In this document: positions 46,924-55,684 of the stretch, piece after piece
Position numbering within the stretch: the first letter of the stretch is position 1
How the letters are laid out: the number at the start of each line of letters is the position of its first letter
DNA from: DASPSM01 sp963800135
GTDB taxonomy: Bacteria; Planctomycetota; Planctomycetia; Planctomycetales; Planctomycetaceae
Length of the DNA stretch: 64,000 nt
Assembly (NCBI GenBank): GCA_963800135.1
Contig: CAWCZR010000009.1
Location: forward strand, 186,001 to 250,000
Reading direction: 5' to 3'
Notes under the pieces: generated by a model
What the model was told of the DNA's origin: nothing
Databases searched by the model: none
The model's input: only the letters and a program-made list of their open reading frames with translations
Position numbers and translations under genes: made by a program

Positions 46924-47994
46924 ATGAACGCCAAGATTGTGTTGCTTCCCGGCGACGGGATCGGACCCGAGGTCGTCTCGCAGGCCGAACGCGTGTTGCG
47001 GCGGGTGGCCGAGCGGTTTGGGCATGCATTTCAATTTGTGACGTGTCCGATCGGCGGCTGCGCGATTGACGAGTTTGGCGATCCGCTACCGGAGCGGACG
47101 ATGGCCGAGTGTCGGTCGTCGCAGGCCGTGCTGCTGGGGGCGGTCGGCGGGCCGAAGTGGGATGATCCGCGGGCCAAAACGCGGCCCGAGGCGGGGCTGC
47201 TCAAGATCCGCAAGGAGCTGGGTCTCTTCGCCAACCTGCGGCCGATCACGGCTCATCGGCAACTCGTCGACGCCTCGCCGCTCAAGCGGAGCATCGTCGA
47301 GGGGGTCGACATCCTCTTCATCCGCGAACTCACCGGCGGCCTTTATTTCGGCGAAGCCGTGCGGCGACCGCACCCGAGCGGCGAGCAGGCCTGGAACACG
47401 ATGATCTATTCGACCGGCGAGATCGAGCGGGTCGTGCGCTTGGCCGGACAGCTGGCCCGCGGCCGCCGGAAAAAAGTCACGTCGGTCGATAAGGCCAACG
47501 TGCTCGAAGTCTCGCGCTTGTGGCGAGAGGTGGCCGCCCGTGTGATGAAGACCGAATTCCCCGAAATTGCGTACGACGTCGTGCTCGTCGACGCGATGGC
47601 CATGCATCTGATCTCGCGGCCGCGCGATTTCGACGTCGTGGTGACGGAAAACATGTTCGGCGACATCCTCACCGACGAAGGCTCAATGCTCCCCGGCTCA
47701 CTCGGCCTGTTGCCGTCAGCGTCGCTCGGCTCCGGCGGCCCCGGCCTCTACGAACCCATCCACGGCTCAGCCCCCGACATCGCCGGCAAAGGCATTGCCA
47801 ACCCGCTGGCGACGATCCTCGCCGCGGCCATGTTGCTGCGGCACTCGCTCGGTTTGGAAAAAGAAGCCGCCGCCATCGAAGCCGCGGTCAACACGGTCCT
47901 CGACCAGGGCCACCGTACGAAGGACATCGCAGCCGGCGGCCCGAGCATCGGCACGGAGGAGATGGGGACGCGGGTGGTTGAAGCGATGGCCTAA
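46924..47994 (+). CDS. leuB: 3-isopropylmalate dehydrogenase
   Basis: NAD-dependent oxidative decarboxylation in leucine synthesis; 356 residues from ATG 46924. 'LLPGDGIGPEVVSQAERVL', 'AVGGPKWDDPRAKTRPEAGL', the substrate-binding 'LRPITAHRQLVDASPLK', the catalytic Tyr in 'GGLYFGEAVRRP', Lys in 'KKVTSVDKANVLEVSRLWRE', and the metal/NAD block 'DVVVTENMFGDILTDEGSML' followed by 'GLYEPIHGSAPDIAGKGIAN' are all present. The 'GSAPDIAGKGIANP' form is that of LeuB rather than isocitrate dehydrogenase. It is a single gene with no other leu genes adjacent. Confidence 0.95.
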   Translation: MNAKIVLLPGDGIGPEVVSQAERVLRRVAERFGHAFQFVTCPIGGCAIDEFGDPLPERTMAECRSSQAVLLGAVGGPKWDDPRAKTRPEAGLLKIRKELGLFANLRPITAHRQLVDASPLKRSIVEGVDILFIRELTGGLYFGEAVRRPHPSGEQAWNTMIYSTGEIERVVRLAGQLARGRRKKVTSVDKANVLEVSRLWREVAARVMKTEFPEIAYDVVLVDAMAMHLISRPRDFDVVVTENMFGDILTDEGSMLPGSLGLLPSASLGSGGPGLYEPIHGSAPDIAGKGIANPLATILAAAMLLRHSLGLEKEAAAIEAAVNTVLDQGHRTKDIAAGGPSIGTEEMGTRVVEAMA

Positions 47995-48137
47995 TCCAGG
48001 TTATCTCCTGCCGTGAGTCATCGCGCGACCCATGCACATCGCCCGAGAACTACCGGAGAGCGACGCGAAAGCTGTCGTTATTAGTGGCGCGCGACTCGAC
48101 GTACGGCCTCATATAATCTGCTTCAGGGAGGTGGCGT

Positions 48138-48918
48138 ATGGGGCCTACATTTAACGAGCTCGAAGAACGCGTCCTGCGATTCCTCAAGGGCGAGTTCCTC
48201 GAAAAAGGCTCGGAACCCGCCACGATGCACGATCCCGTGACCTACCACAGGGACGTGATGCAGAAATTCGACCTGTCCTTGCCTCAGTATACGGAACTAA
48301 TCGCACGATTAGGCGCACTCGGAATTGTCAATTTCAATCGTCTCGCTGTGAGTTCTCCAAATGGGATCCTTAAGACAAGCCCTTTGGTCGTTGAGATTGT
48401 CCGCCAACTCGACGAGCAGGCCGCGCAAATGAATGCAGCAGCTGCAGCCCGTCGCGACCACAAAATCTTTCTGAGCCACAAAGGCGCGAACAAGTCACTC
48501 GTCTTGCAATACTTTCAAGTACTCAAGGAGATTGGGTTTGACCCCTTGGTTGGACGACGATGCATTACGGGCAGGTGACAAACTCGAGCGAGGCATTCGG
48601 CGAGGATTTGCGGATTCCTGCGCCGCGGTTTTCTTCATAACGCCGCAATTTAAGGACGAGGGTTATCTCGCCTCCGAGATCGAATACGCGATCGAAGAGC
48701 ACCGCAAAAAAGGAGAGAAGTTCAAGATCATTCCAATTGTGTTCAGGGGGAGGGGTGGCGAAACCGGAAGAGTGCCGGAGCTGCTGAAGCCTTTCGTGTG
48801 GAAACACCCGAAAACGAACCTCATCGGTTTACTCGAAATCCTGCGCGCCTTACCGATCCAGGTGAGCGAGCCTCGATGGCGCGACAGTATCGCCCCCGTT
48901 GAGGGCAGGGGGCAATGA
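48138..48918 (+). CDS. TIR-domain protein with N-terminal helical/wHTH-like domain, one frameshift
   Basis: About 259 residues after repair; ATG 48138 has GGGAGGTGGC upstream. Residues 1-~100 ('LEERVLRFLKGEFLEKG', 'YTELIARLGALGIVNFNRLA') look like a winged-helix or dimerisation domain. The TIR domain starts near residue 107 with 'HKIFLSHKGANKSLVLQYF', continues 'IGFDPWLDDDALRAGDKLE', and has the putative catalytic Glu in 'YLASEIEYAIEE' (~residue 180). Bacterial TIR domains of this type are often NAD+ hydrolases in phage defence (Thoeris-like and others). The break is in CCCC 48542-48545. No SLOG, caspase or other partner is adjacent, and the gene is followed by REP copies. Confidence 0.78.
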
Positions 48919-49023
48919 CATGGACGCGAAAATCCGATTCGGGGCAGCCACGGAAATGCACGCGGTGCTCCGCAGGATCCGCAGCAACAATCCGTACTAT
49001 TGGAGATGGGATACAGACGAGGA

Positions 49024-49062
49024 CGACGGGTGGCCGGGGCGCTCCGCTTCGCGGAAGCCCCC
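49024..49062 (+). repeat. Palindromic repeat C, copy 3
   Basis: GACGGGTGGCCGGGGCGCTC followed by CGCTTCGCGGAAGCCCCCG. Confidence 0.8.
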
Positions 49063-49191
49063 GTCTTCTACTCAGCGATTCGTCCAGCAATTCGGCCATC
49101 ATTCCCATTGCCGTGCCGATTCAAGAGGCATGATTAACCAACTGCTCCTCGCTGCTTTTCGTGAGCATTGCCCGCTGATGATAGGCCGATG

Positions 49192-49231
49192 TTCCGGGGC
49201 TTCCGCTCCGCGGAGCGCCCCGGCCACCCGA
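49192..49231 (-). repeat. Palindromic repeat C, copy 4 (inverted)
   Basis: TTCCGGGGCTTCCGCTCCGC followed by GGAGCGCCCCGGCCACCCG, the reverse complement of the other copies. With 49024 it makes an inverted pair 130 bases apart. Confidence 0.8.
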
Positions 49232-49340
49232 CGCCAGTTGAGTCGCGGCCCCGGATTTTTGACACTTTTCGCAGACAGAAATCGCCCCGCCTGGCGTCAC
49301 TGGTGCACGGCTGAATCCCACTCACGTCTGGAGCGAAGCC

Positions 49341-50369
49341 ATGTCTCGTCGGTCCTCTCGGCCCGCCTTCACTCTGATCGAGCTCATCGTCGTGATCGCC
49401 ATCATTGGGATCCTGGTGGCTTTGCTTTTGCCCGCCGTTCAGGCGGCTCGGGAGGCCGGGCGGCGGGCGCAGTGTAAGAGCAATCTCCACCAGTTGGGGC
49501 TGGCGATGCACAATTACGAGTCGGTCTACCGCGTGCTCCCGCCGTCGATTCAGGTCATTGGCACGGGCAACACGCTCGATTCCAACGGCTGTTGGGGCAT
49601 CCTGGCTCGGCTGTTGCCTTACTTCGAGCAGTCGAACTTGTTTCAGCAGTGCAACTTTCAGCTCAACAAGGAAGAGCCGGCGAATGCGGCCGCCATTCAG
49701 CAGCAGCTGCCCCTTTATCTTTGTCCGAGCGAGATCCACACCGACGTGTCGACGCATCCGTACGGGCTGTCGGCCGTTTCGAGCTACGGATTTTGCACGG
49801 GCGACTGGTTCGTGTGGGGCGGCTACAAAGGGCCCTGGAATCGGACGGCGTTCGGGCCCGATCGGTCGTTGCGGTTGGCGTCAATCACCGACGGGCTGAC
49901 GCAGACGATTTTCGCGTCGGAGGTGAAGACGTATCAGCCCGTTTACATCTGCGACAACGTGGGCCTGAGCCTGATCCAGAATCCGAACAACGTGCCGCCG
50001 CCGACGGCCGACCCCGATTCGGTCGCCCCCGAGTATAATGGCGGGTGCCGGCTGTATCTTTTGGGCCACACGGAGTGGTCCGACGGCAACAGCCATGCGA
50101 CCGGTTTTACGACGGCCTGGCCGCCCAACAAGTTCACCCCCGGGCCGACTGGCGTCGACATGGATCTCAACGGCATCAACGAAGAGGACGGCGGACCGAC
50201 GTTTGCCGCCATCACGTCGCGAAGCTGGCACGCGCTGGGCGTGCAATCCCTGATGGGCGACGGCAGCGTGCATTACTTCAGCAGCTCGATCAACCCCGAC
50301 ACCTGGCGGGCCCTCGGCTCGATCAGCGACGGCGAATGGTCCGGCTCGGCCGTCAGCGACGGGTCGTGA
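49341..50369 (+). CDS. DUF1559 protein with type IV prepilin-like N-terminus
   Basis: Protein of 342 residues. The N-terminus 'RRSSRPAFTLIELIVVIAII' is a prepilin-peptidase site with Ala, not the usual Gly, before the Phe, followed by the hydrophobic pilin helix. 'LPAVQAAREAGRRAQCKSNL' and 'HQLGLAMHNYESVYRVLPPS' then mark DUF1559. The C-terminus has the family block 'FAAITSRSWHALGVQSLMGD' followed by the 'GSVHYFSSSINPDTWRALGS' end. This family is massively expanded in Planctomycetes and nearly absent elsewhere, so it is the strongest taxonomic marker here. Proposed roles include pseudopilus-like or surface proteins; none is proven. GGAGC precedes the ATG. Confidence 0.93.
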   Translation: MSRRSSRPAFTLIELIVVIAIIGILVALLLPAVQAAREAGRRAQCKSNLHQLGLAMHNYESVYRVLPPSIQVIGTGNTLDSNGCWGILARLLPYFEQSNLFQQCNFQLNKEEPANAAAIQQQLPLYLCPSEIHTDVSTHPYGLSAVSSYGFCTGDWFVWGGYKGPWNRTAFGPDRSLRLASITDGLTQTIFASEVKTYQPVYICDNVGLSLIQNPNNVPPPTADPDSVAPEYNGGCRLYLLGHTEWSDGNSHATGFTTAWPPNKFTPGPTGVDMDLNGINEEDGGPTFAAITSRSWHALGVQSLMGDGSVHYFSSSINPDTWRALGSISDGEWSGSAVSDGS

Positions 50370-50397
50370 CTTTCGCGCCGAGGAGTCAACGCGTCCG

Positions 50398-51030
50398 ATG
50401 AACACGGCAGCCCCCCTTCGTCTCGTCAGCTTGGTCGCGGCAGGTCTGTTGGCAATCGTCGCGAGCGCCCAGGCGGCCGGCTATGGCGTCGTCTGGTCTT
50501 TCGGTACGGACACGGCGGGCCGGGTCCCCAACGGCTTTCACGAAGAGGTCGGCAAGTGGCGGGTCGTCGAGGATGCCGGGCGGAAGGTGGTCGCCCAGCT
50601 CGGTGCAAGTCCCGACAAGGTCTTCAACGTGTTGCTGGAGACGAAGTTTCACCCGGTGAACGTCGAACTGACCGTGCGGCTGAAGGCCGTGTCCGGCAGG
50701 CTCGACCAGGGGGGCGGCCTCATCTGGCGTGCCCAGGACAAAAGCAACTATTACATCGCCCGCTATAACCCGCTCGAAGACAACTTCCGCGTTTACAAAG
50801 TCGAACGCGGCAAGCGGACGATGTTCAAAAACGCGGACATCCCCCATGCTCCCGGCTGGCACACGCTTCGCGTGAAGATGATCGGCAAGCACATCGAATG
50901 CTTTTATGACAGCAAAAAGTACCTCGAATGCGACGACGCGACCTTTTCCAGCGCGGGGATGATCGGCCTTTGGTCCAAGGCCGACGCCCAGAGCGAGTTT
51001 GCCGACCTGTCGCTCACGGCCAGCGAATAG
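50398..51030 (+). CDS. Exported LamG/DUF1080-like carbohydrate-binding protein
   Basis: Protein of 210 residues with a signal peptide ('LVSLVAAGLLAIVASAQAAG'). The rest is one beta-sandwich domain: 'LTVRLKAVSGRLDQGGGLIW', 'YYIARYNPLEDNFRVYKVER', 'WHTLRVKMIGKHIECFYDSK' and 'GMIGLWSKADAQSEFADLSL', as in DUF1080/3-keto-disaccharide-hydrolase-type and LamG-like sandwiches common in planctomycetes. Catalysis is not evident. It follows the DUF1559 gene by 28 nt with its own GAGGAG site, and could be cotranscribed. Confidence 0.75.
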   Translation: MNTAAPLRLVSLVAAGLLAIVASAQAAGYGVVWSFGTDTAGRVPNGFHEEVGKWRVVEDAGRKVVAQLGASPDKVFNVLLETKFHPVNVELTVRLKAVSGRLDQGGGLIWRAQDKSNYYIARYNPLEDNFRVYKVERGKRTMFKNADIPHAPGWHTLRVKMIGKHIECFYDSKKYLECDDATFSSAGMIGLWSKADAQSEFADLSLTASE

Positions 51031-51190
51031 CCGCTCGGCTTCACGCTCACCTCCATTCTCCGTAACCTGGGACGTCGGTTGGTCACGGTGGCCGCGAACC
51101 TGGGTCGATCGTCGCTTGTCCCACCGAACGTGACGCGGCGGATTTCTAGGGATCGCAGCCGGAATTGACGATGAGGCACCGGAATTCACG

Positions 51191-52693
51191 ATGACGGAAT
51201 TTTTGGCCCGCTGGGGCGCGGCGCTGACGGCTCTGACCACGGGCACTTTGCCCGGGGCCGTGGTGGTTTCCCGCAACGGCTGGCGTCTGGGCGTGCGCCG
51301 CCAGGAGAAGGCTCCGCCGAGAACGTTGATCGCGAACCTGATTCGCGACCATTTTCGCCCGGTCCCGACCGACAACATCACGATCTCGGAGCGCAACTTC
51401 CCGTATCGGGTCCGCGCCGACTTGCAGCGGGCCATCGACCGGCTGTTTGGGACCACAACCAAGATCCGCCACTTCTGCGGCGTCCAGCAAGATTACTCGC
51501 ACCACGCGCTGAACCTGGCGATGTGTATCGTGCCGAGCGATCACAACGCGCCGGTGGCCGCGCCGCCACAGTATGAAGAAATCGACGTCGGCGACGAGGA
51601 ACCGCTCCGCTGTTTGAAGAACGGCGTCTGGTTCCTGGAGGAAGGGCTGAATCGCTTTGTGGTGCTCTTCGCGGCTGTCGAGCGCTACGGCGAGACCACG
51701 GGGGTCCAGCTCCAAATCGGCACGGTCAACAATGCCGACGGCACCCGCATCACGCAGGAATTCTTCCGCCACCTGGAGGATTCGGTCCTCAAGGCCGAAT
51801 CGTACCGCGGCAAAATCCTCTCGCTGGAACAGGAGCACTCGTATTCGGGCCAGTCGGCCGGGATTCGGGTGCACAAGCTCCGCACGGTCGAGCGCGAGCA
51901 GGTGATCCTGCCCCGCAAAACGCTCGAGCTGCTCGATCGCAACGTGATCGAGTTCGTGCGGCAGCGGCCGCGGCTGGCCCAGTTTCGGCAGGCGACGAAG
52001 AAAGGCCTGCTGTTCTACGGTCCGCCGGGAACGGGCAAGACGCACACGATCCACTACCTCGCCAAGGCCCTGCCCGGCCACACGACGCTGTTGATCACGG
52101 CGGAGCAGGTCGGCCTGCTGGCCGAGTACATGACGCTGGCCCGCCTGCTGCAGCCGAGCCTGGTCGTGATCGAAGATGTCGATCTCATCGGCAGTGACCG
52201 GTCAGAAGCCGGGCCGTGACAGCAGGTGCTGCTCAACAAGCTCCTCAACGAGATGGACGGCCAGCGCGAAGAGGCGGACATCCTGTTTGTGCTGACGACC
52301 AACCGGCCCGAGTCGCTGGAAGCGGCGCTCGCGTCGCGGCCGGGCCGCGTCGACCAGGCGATCGAGTTTCCGCTGCCCGACGCGGAGGGGCGGGAGAAGC
52401 TCGTGAGGCTCTACGCCCAGAGTGTCGCCGTCTCGCCCGCCGTGGTGGGTCAAATCGTGAAGCGGACCGACCGAGTGAGCGCGGCGTTCATCAAGGAGTT
52501 GATGCGGCGCTCGGTGCAGTTCCATCTCGAACGTGACAACTCGGCCTCGATCGAGCTGACAGACGTCGAACGAGCGCTCGAAGAAATGCTCTTCAGCGGC
52601 GGCTCGCTCAATCTCAAGCTGCTGGGAGCCGAAAACGCAGACCGCAGCCGCTCCGGGATCGGCTTTGAGTGCCGGGCTCAGCAAAAAGAGTGA
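51191..52693 (+). CDS. AAA-family ATPase with in-frame stop in the ATPase core
   Basis: About 500 codons if the TGA at 52217-52219 is bridged; the frame is the same on both sides. Residues 1-~260 form a domain I do not recognise ('YRVRADLQRAIDRLF', 'GVQQDYSHHALNLAM'). The AAA core has Walker A 'LLFYGPPGTGKTHTIHYLA' (~residue 275), Walker B 'LVVIEDVDLIG' and, after the stop, 'LLNKLLNEMDGQREEADILF', sensor 1 'VLTTNRPESLEAAL', the Arg finger region 'SRPGRVDQAIEFPLPD' and a C-terminal helical lid. In homologues I recall the stop position as a Cys/Glu-type pair before 'LLNKLLNEMDG'. Either a substitution pseudogene or a consensus error. It is convergent with the methyltransferase gene. Confidence 0.75.
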
Positions 52694-52727
52694 CGTTCGC
52701 CACAACTCACGATCAGGGCGAGTGCGT

Positions 52728-54206
52728 TCACCCTTCGCGCGGCAGTGCCGCCAGGTCGAGCGAGCCGAGGATTTCCGCGGTGAGCGGGCGCTTGGCGTCG
52801 GTAAAGCAGAACGCGGCGAAGAACTCGCGGGCAACCGGGCCGTTCAGGTGGCGAGCCAGCGAGCGGGCGTCGGCGGACGACTTGCAGGGAAAAAAATAGC
52901 ACGTGTCGTCGCAGACGACAGGACGGCCACCGCGCGGTCCGATCGGAGCGAATTGCGGCGTTTTGTAGAACCCCGAAACGACCACCTTCCAGGGCGTGAA
53001 GGTGTAAGGGCCGACGCCGAAGATCGAGAACCGCGGTTGCTTTTCGTAAACACGGCTGGCGCGGCGGTCGAGGCGGGCGGCGTGCCGCTCGAGATAGCGC
53101 CACGTTTTGGGAGCGCGAGCGGCGATCACGTCGGTCGCCTCGCCAACGCGGCGTTGCGGAACCAGCACTTGTCGCCCATTGAATGACTGACGGCCGAGTG
53201 GCCGTTCGAGGCGACGTGATCCGGCCCGCGCGACGACGCCAATATCCGAGCTTTTGAGGAACGGATAGAGATAGTCGGGCTCGAGATCGACGGCTTCGTC
53301 GAGACCGTTGACGAGTTGGCCGTGCTCCTCGCGAAACTCGAAGACGGCCGAGCAGTCGTGCTTGATGCCGGAGCGCCAACGAGCCTGGCCGCCGAGCAGA
53401 TGTTTCACGCGTTCGTAGGCGGCCACATCCGCGACCAGGCGGCCCTCCCGCCAGCCAATGGCCCGAAGTCCGGGGGGCGTTTCCAGGTCGTCGGTCACGC
53501 GGCATTCGGTCACGCCCGTCGGTCCCGCCGCGCTGCGGCAAATGAGCAGACAGGCATCGACCCGGGCGCCGAAGTGCCGAGCCGCGTCGATCGGGCGAAT
53601 CTCGCACGAACCCAGCGGCAGCGAAGTTTCCCACGCGCGGGCGAGCACCCGGCGGGCGACGGCCGTCTTACAGAGCATGGCGAGCGTCGCGCGGCGGCCG
53701 GCGGCGGCCTCGAGCAGGCGTCCAATCATCCACTCGGAAACGTCGAAGTTGCTTTTGCCCGTAAGGCCTTCCAACCCGGGGCGGCCGGGCAGATTTTGCT
53801 TGGGCGGCAGGTTGCCGCTGCCCAACACGCCGAGGGCCGAATTCGTGACCCACGGCGGATTGCCCAGGATCAGGAGAGGCTCGGCACACGCGGCCAACAG
53901 GTTCGACCAGTCGGTGCGAAAAAAGTCGCCGATGCGAAGCTGACATTGGGCGGCCGACGGAATGCGAGCCACGGCGCGACGAGCGGCCGCGACCGAGCGG
54001 GCGTTGATGTCCCGGCCAATCGCGCGGCGCACGTCGGGAAAGGCGGCCAGCGCCGCGGCCAGGAACGTGCCGGTGCCGCACGTCGGCTCGATCAGCGTGG
54101 CGGGGCGTTCGTTCGCCAGCACCCGGCAGACGGCGGCCGCGAGATCGGCGGGTGTTTGAAAGTCGCCGAATTCGACGCGCCGTCGTGCGAGCATTCCGAC
54201 CGACAT
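52728..54206 (-). CDS. Orphan N6-adenine-type DNA methyltransferase
   Basis: About 492 residues from ATG 54206, with GGGAGGGAG upstream. The SAM-binding motif I is 'IEPTCGTGTFLAAALAAFPD', and the catalytic motif IV 'LGNPPWVTNSALGVLGSG' is the NPPW form of gamma-type adenine methyltransferases (M.TaqI and type IIG-like). The C-terminal half ('LYPFLKSSDIGVVA', 'FSIFGVGPYTFTPWKVVVSG', 'VVCDDTCYFFPC') resembles the target-recognition region of such enzymes. No restriction endonuclease, HsdS or BREX gene is adjacent. It may be solitary, or act with the convergent AAA ATPase. Confidence 0.82.
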   Translation of the reverse strand: MSVGMLARRRVEFGDFQTPADLAAAVCRVLANERPATLIEPTCGTGTFLAAALAAFPDVRRAIGRDINARSVAAARRAVARIPSAAQCQLRIGDFFRTDWSNLLAACAEPLLILGNPPWVTNSALGVLGSGNLPPKQNLPGRPGLEGLTGKSNFDVSEWMIGRLLEAAAGRRATLAMLCKTAVARRVLARAWETSLPLGSCEIRPIDAARHFGARVDACLLICRSAAGPTGVTECRVTDDLETPPGLRAIGWREGRLVADVAAYERVKHLLGGQARWRSGIKHDCSAVFEFREEHGQLVNGLDEAVDLEPDYLYPFLKSSDIGVVARAGSRRLERPLGRQSFNGRQVLVPQRRVGEATDVIAARAPKTWRYLERHAARLDRRASRVYEKQPRFSIFGVGPYTFTPWKVVVSGFYKTPQFAPIGPRGGRPVVCDDTCYFFPCKSSADARSLARHLNGPVAREFFAAFCFTDAKRPLTAEILGSLDLAALPREG

Positions 54207-54577
54207 CGGCTCCCTCCCGTCGCCAGTCACTGACCATTCCGTGGCCGCGCGCCGTGCATGACCCATCCTGCCTTTACAACCCGACCATCCGCGCGGGCGT
54301 GGGACGCCGTCCCGGTCGGGGAGGATGATCGCGTCCGGTATTTTCCAGCGGTTGTACCGCTTCTGGGGGAAAAAGCGACCGAGGACACGCCTTTTTCGCC
54401 GGACCTGCTCGTTTGTGGGCTATGTTTTCCAGGGCACGGGGCCCGGCGCCGCATTCGTACATTGCCCGACTTGCGAAAAGAGGCGGACAAAGCCGCCAGT
54501 GGCACCCGAGTCAAATTCGACATTTCAGCCAGCAGTCGCCGGACTTCCGGCAGCCCGAGGTTACCAGGAGCCAGCTC
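54207..54577. other. Divergent intergenic region upstream of the Tad-like operon
   Basis: About 370 bases between the methyltransferase gene (-) and the first TadE-like gene (+). The open frame extending into it from the TadE gene lacks a good start and coding character. I see no repeat or hairpin of note. Promoters for both directions are expected here. Confidence 0.5.
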
Positions 54578-55075
54578 ATGCGGGGAATTCGCACGATCGA
54601 GTGCCGAACGGCCAAGAGCCGCCCGGACCGCCGCGCGACGGCCTGCGTCGAATTCGCGCTCGTTCTGCCGGTGCTGCTGATTTTCGTTTTGGGCATGCTC
54701 GAAATGGGTCGCTTCATCGAGGTGCGGCAGATTCTCACCTCGGCGGCCGAAGAGGGGGCTCGACAGGCGTCGGCCGGCCAGATCACCAATACGCAGGTGG
54801 TCAGCATCGTGACGGGTTGCGTTGCAGCGGCCGGCCTGCCGACGACGGGACTGACCGTTACGGTTGCCGACCTGACGAATCCGGGGACGGACGTGAGCGA
54901 AGCCACGTGTCTGGACAACCTGCAGGTGACGGTGACGATTCCGTTCGTAAATGTGCGGTGGTGCTCGTCGCTGCTGGTCACAAACGCGGCCACCCAGGTC
55001 GACGCAACCGTGTATTGGGTGTCGTCGCTGCCTGTGAGCTATCCGCAAGACGTCACCGCTCCCACGGGAAGCTGA
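54578..55075 (+). CDS. TadE-like pseudopilin
   Basis: Protein of about 165 residues from ATG 54578 (CAGGAGCC upstream). A short basic N-terminus leads into the TadE core 'ATACVEFALVLPVLLIFVLG' and 'MLEMGRFIEVRQILTSAAEE', i.e. Glu five residues into the hydrophobic helix and the E-x-GR block. The rest is a soluble periplasmic domain with two Cys. TadE/TadF pseudopilins are matured by prepilin peptidase and help assemble Flp/Tad pili. It is the first of three genes on the same strand with short spacings (13 and 41 nt). Confidence 0.85.
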   Translation: MRGIRTIECRTAKSRPDRRATACVEFALVLPVLLIFVLGMLEMGRFIEVRQILTSAAEEGARQASAGQITNTQVVSIVTGCVAAAGLPTTGLTVTVADLTNPGTDVSEATCLDNLQVTVTIPFVNVRWCSSLLVTNAATQVDATVYWVSSLPVSYPQDVTAPTGS

Positions 55076-55088
55076 GCAAGAGGCCGAC

Positions 55089-55643
55089 ATGAAGCGATCG
55101 CGATTTCACTCTGCACCGATCCGTCAGGCTGAGGCGACCCGGCCGGTTGCCCAGCGAGGGGCGGCCCCATCCCGTTCGACACGGCTGCGTTCGACGGGGC
55201 TGCGTTCGACACAGATGCGTTCGATGCGGCGCGGCGTGTCGTCAGTCGAGGCGGCGATCGTGATGAACGTTTTCCTGCTGTTCATCTTCGCGATCATGGA
55301 ATTCGGCCACTTTATCATGGTGAAGCAATTGATGGACAACGCGGCCCGCGACGGCGCGCGGCTGGCGGCGACCGGGCAAGGGACCGTCACCACGGCGCAA
55401 GTCCAGGCTTTGGTCACCACTGAGCTGGTGAATCAGGGCCCGTCGGGTATGAACATCAAAGTTTTCCAGGCCAATCCGACAACCGGCGCTAATGTCGGCC
55501 CGTGGACGAGCGCGTCCCTCGGGCAGCCGATCGCCGTTCAGATCACCGGTCAATACGTGCCGATGGTGGCGCTGGCCAACCTGCTTCCGCTTCCGGTCAA
55601 TGTCTCCTCGGAAGCCATCATTTACAGCGAATTTCCCAATTGA
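55089..55643 (+). CDS. Second TadE-like pseudopilin
   Basis: Protein of 184 residues, AGAGG upstream. After an Arg/Thr-rich N-terminal repeat region ('RSTRLRSTGLRSTQMRSMRR', an imperfect RST-LRST repeat) comes the TadE helix 'GVSSVEAAIVMNVFLLFIFA', then 'IMEFGHFIMVKQLMDNAARD' and 'GARLAATGQGTVTTAQVQAL'. The repeated basic leader is unusual for the family and could be a slippage product. It lies between the first TadE-like gene and the VWA gene, and probably pairs with them. Confidence 0.85.
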   Translation: MKRSRFHSAPIRQAEATRPVAQRGAAPSRSTRLRSTGLRSTQMRSMRRGVSSVEAAIVMNVFLLFIFAIMEFGHFIMVKQLMDNAARDGARLAATGQGTVTTAQVQALVTTELVNQGPSGMNIKVFQANPTTGANVGPWTSASLGQPIAVQITGQYVPMVALANLLPLPVNVSSEAIIYSEFPN

Positions 55644-55684
55644 TGCCGGCTTCCGCGTCGGTGTTTTTCGTAAGGGACAAGCCC

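Larger units (their letters stand above)
48919..49340. other. Gene-poor spacer with two repeat C copies in opposite orientation
   Basis: About 420 bases between the TIR gene and the DUF1559 gene. It begins with a short open frame from 48920 that runs into repeat C, which I do not regard as a gene. Repeat C lies at 49024-49062 and, inverted, at 49192-49231. The last ~100 bases should contain the promoter of the DUF1559 gene. Confidence 0.6.

Noticed and set aside
48920..49075. Small open frame downstream of the TIR gene (about 50 codons)
   Set aside because: Its 3' half runs through palindromic repeat C and it has no convincing ribosome site, so it is not called as a gene. A partner peptide of the TIR protein cannot be fully excluded.
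52217..52219. Recoding of TGA as a sense codon in the AAA ATPase gene
   Set aside because: Several other genes in the window end with TGA at the expected place (for example fumC, the RND permease and OLD genes), and no selenocysteine-type structure is apparent. A base error or true nonsense mutation is simpler.
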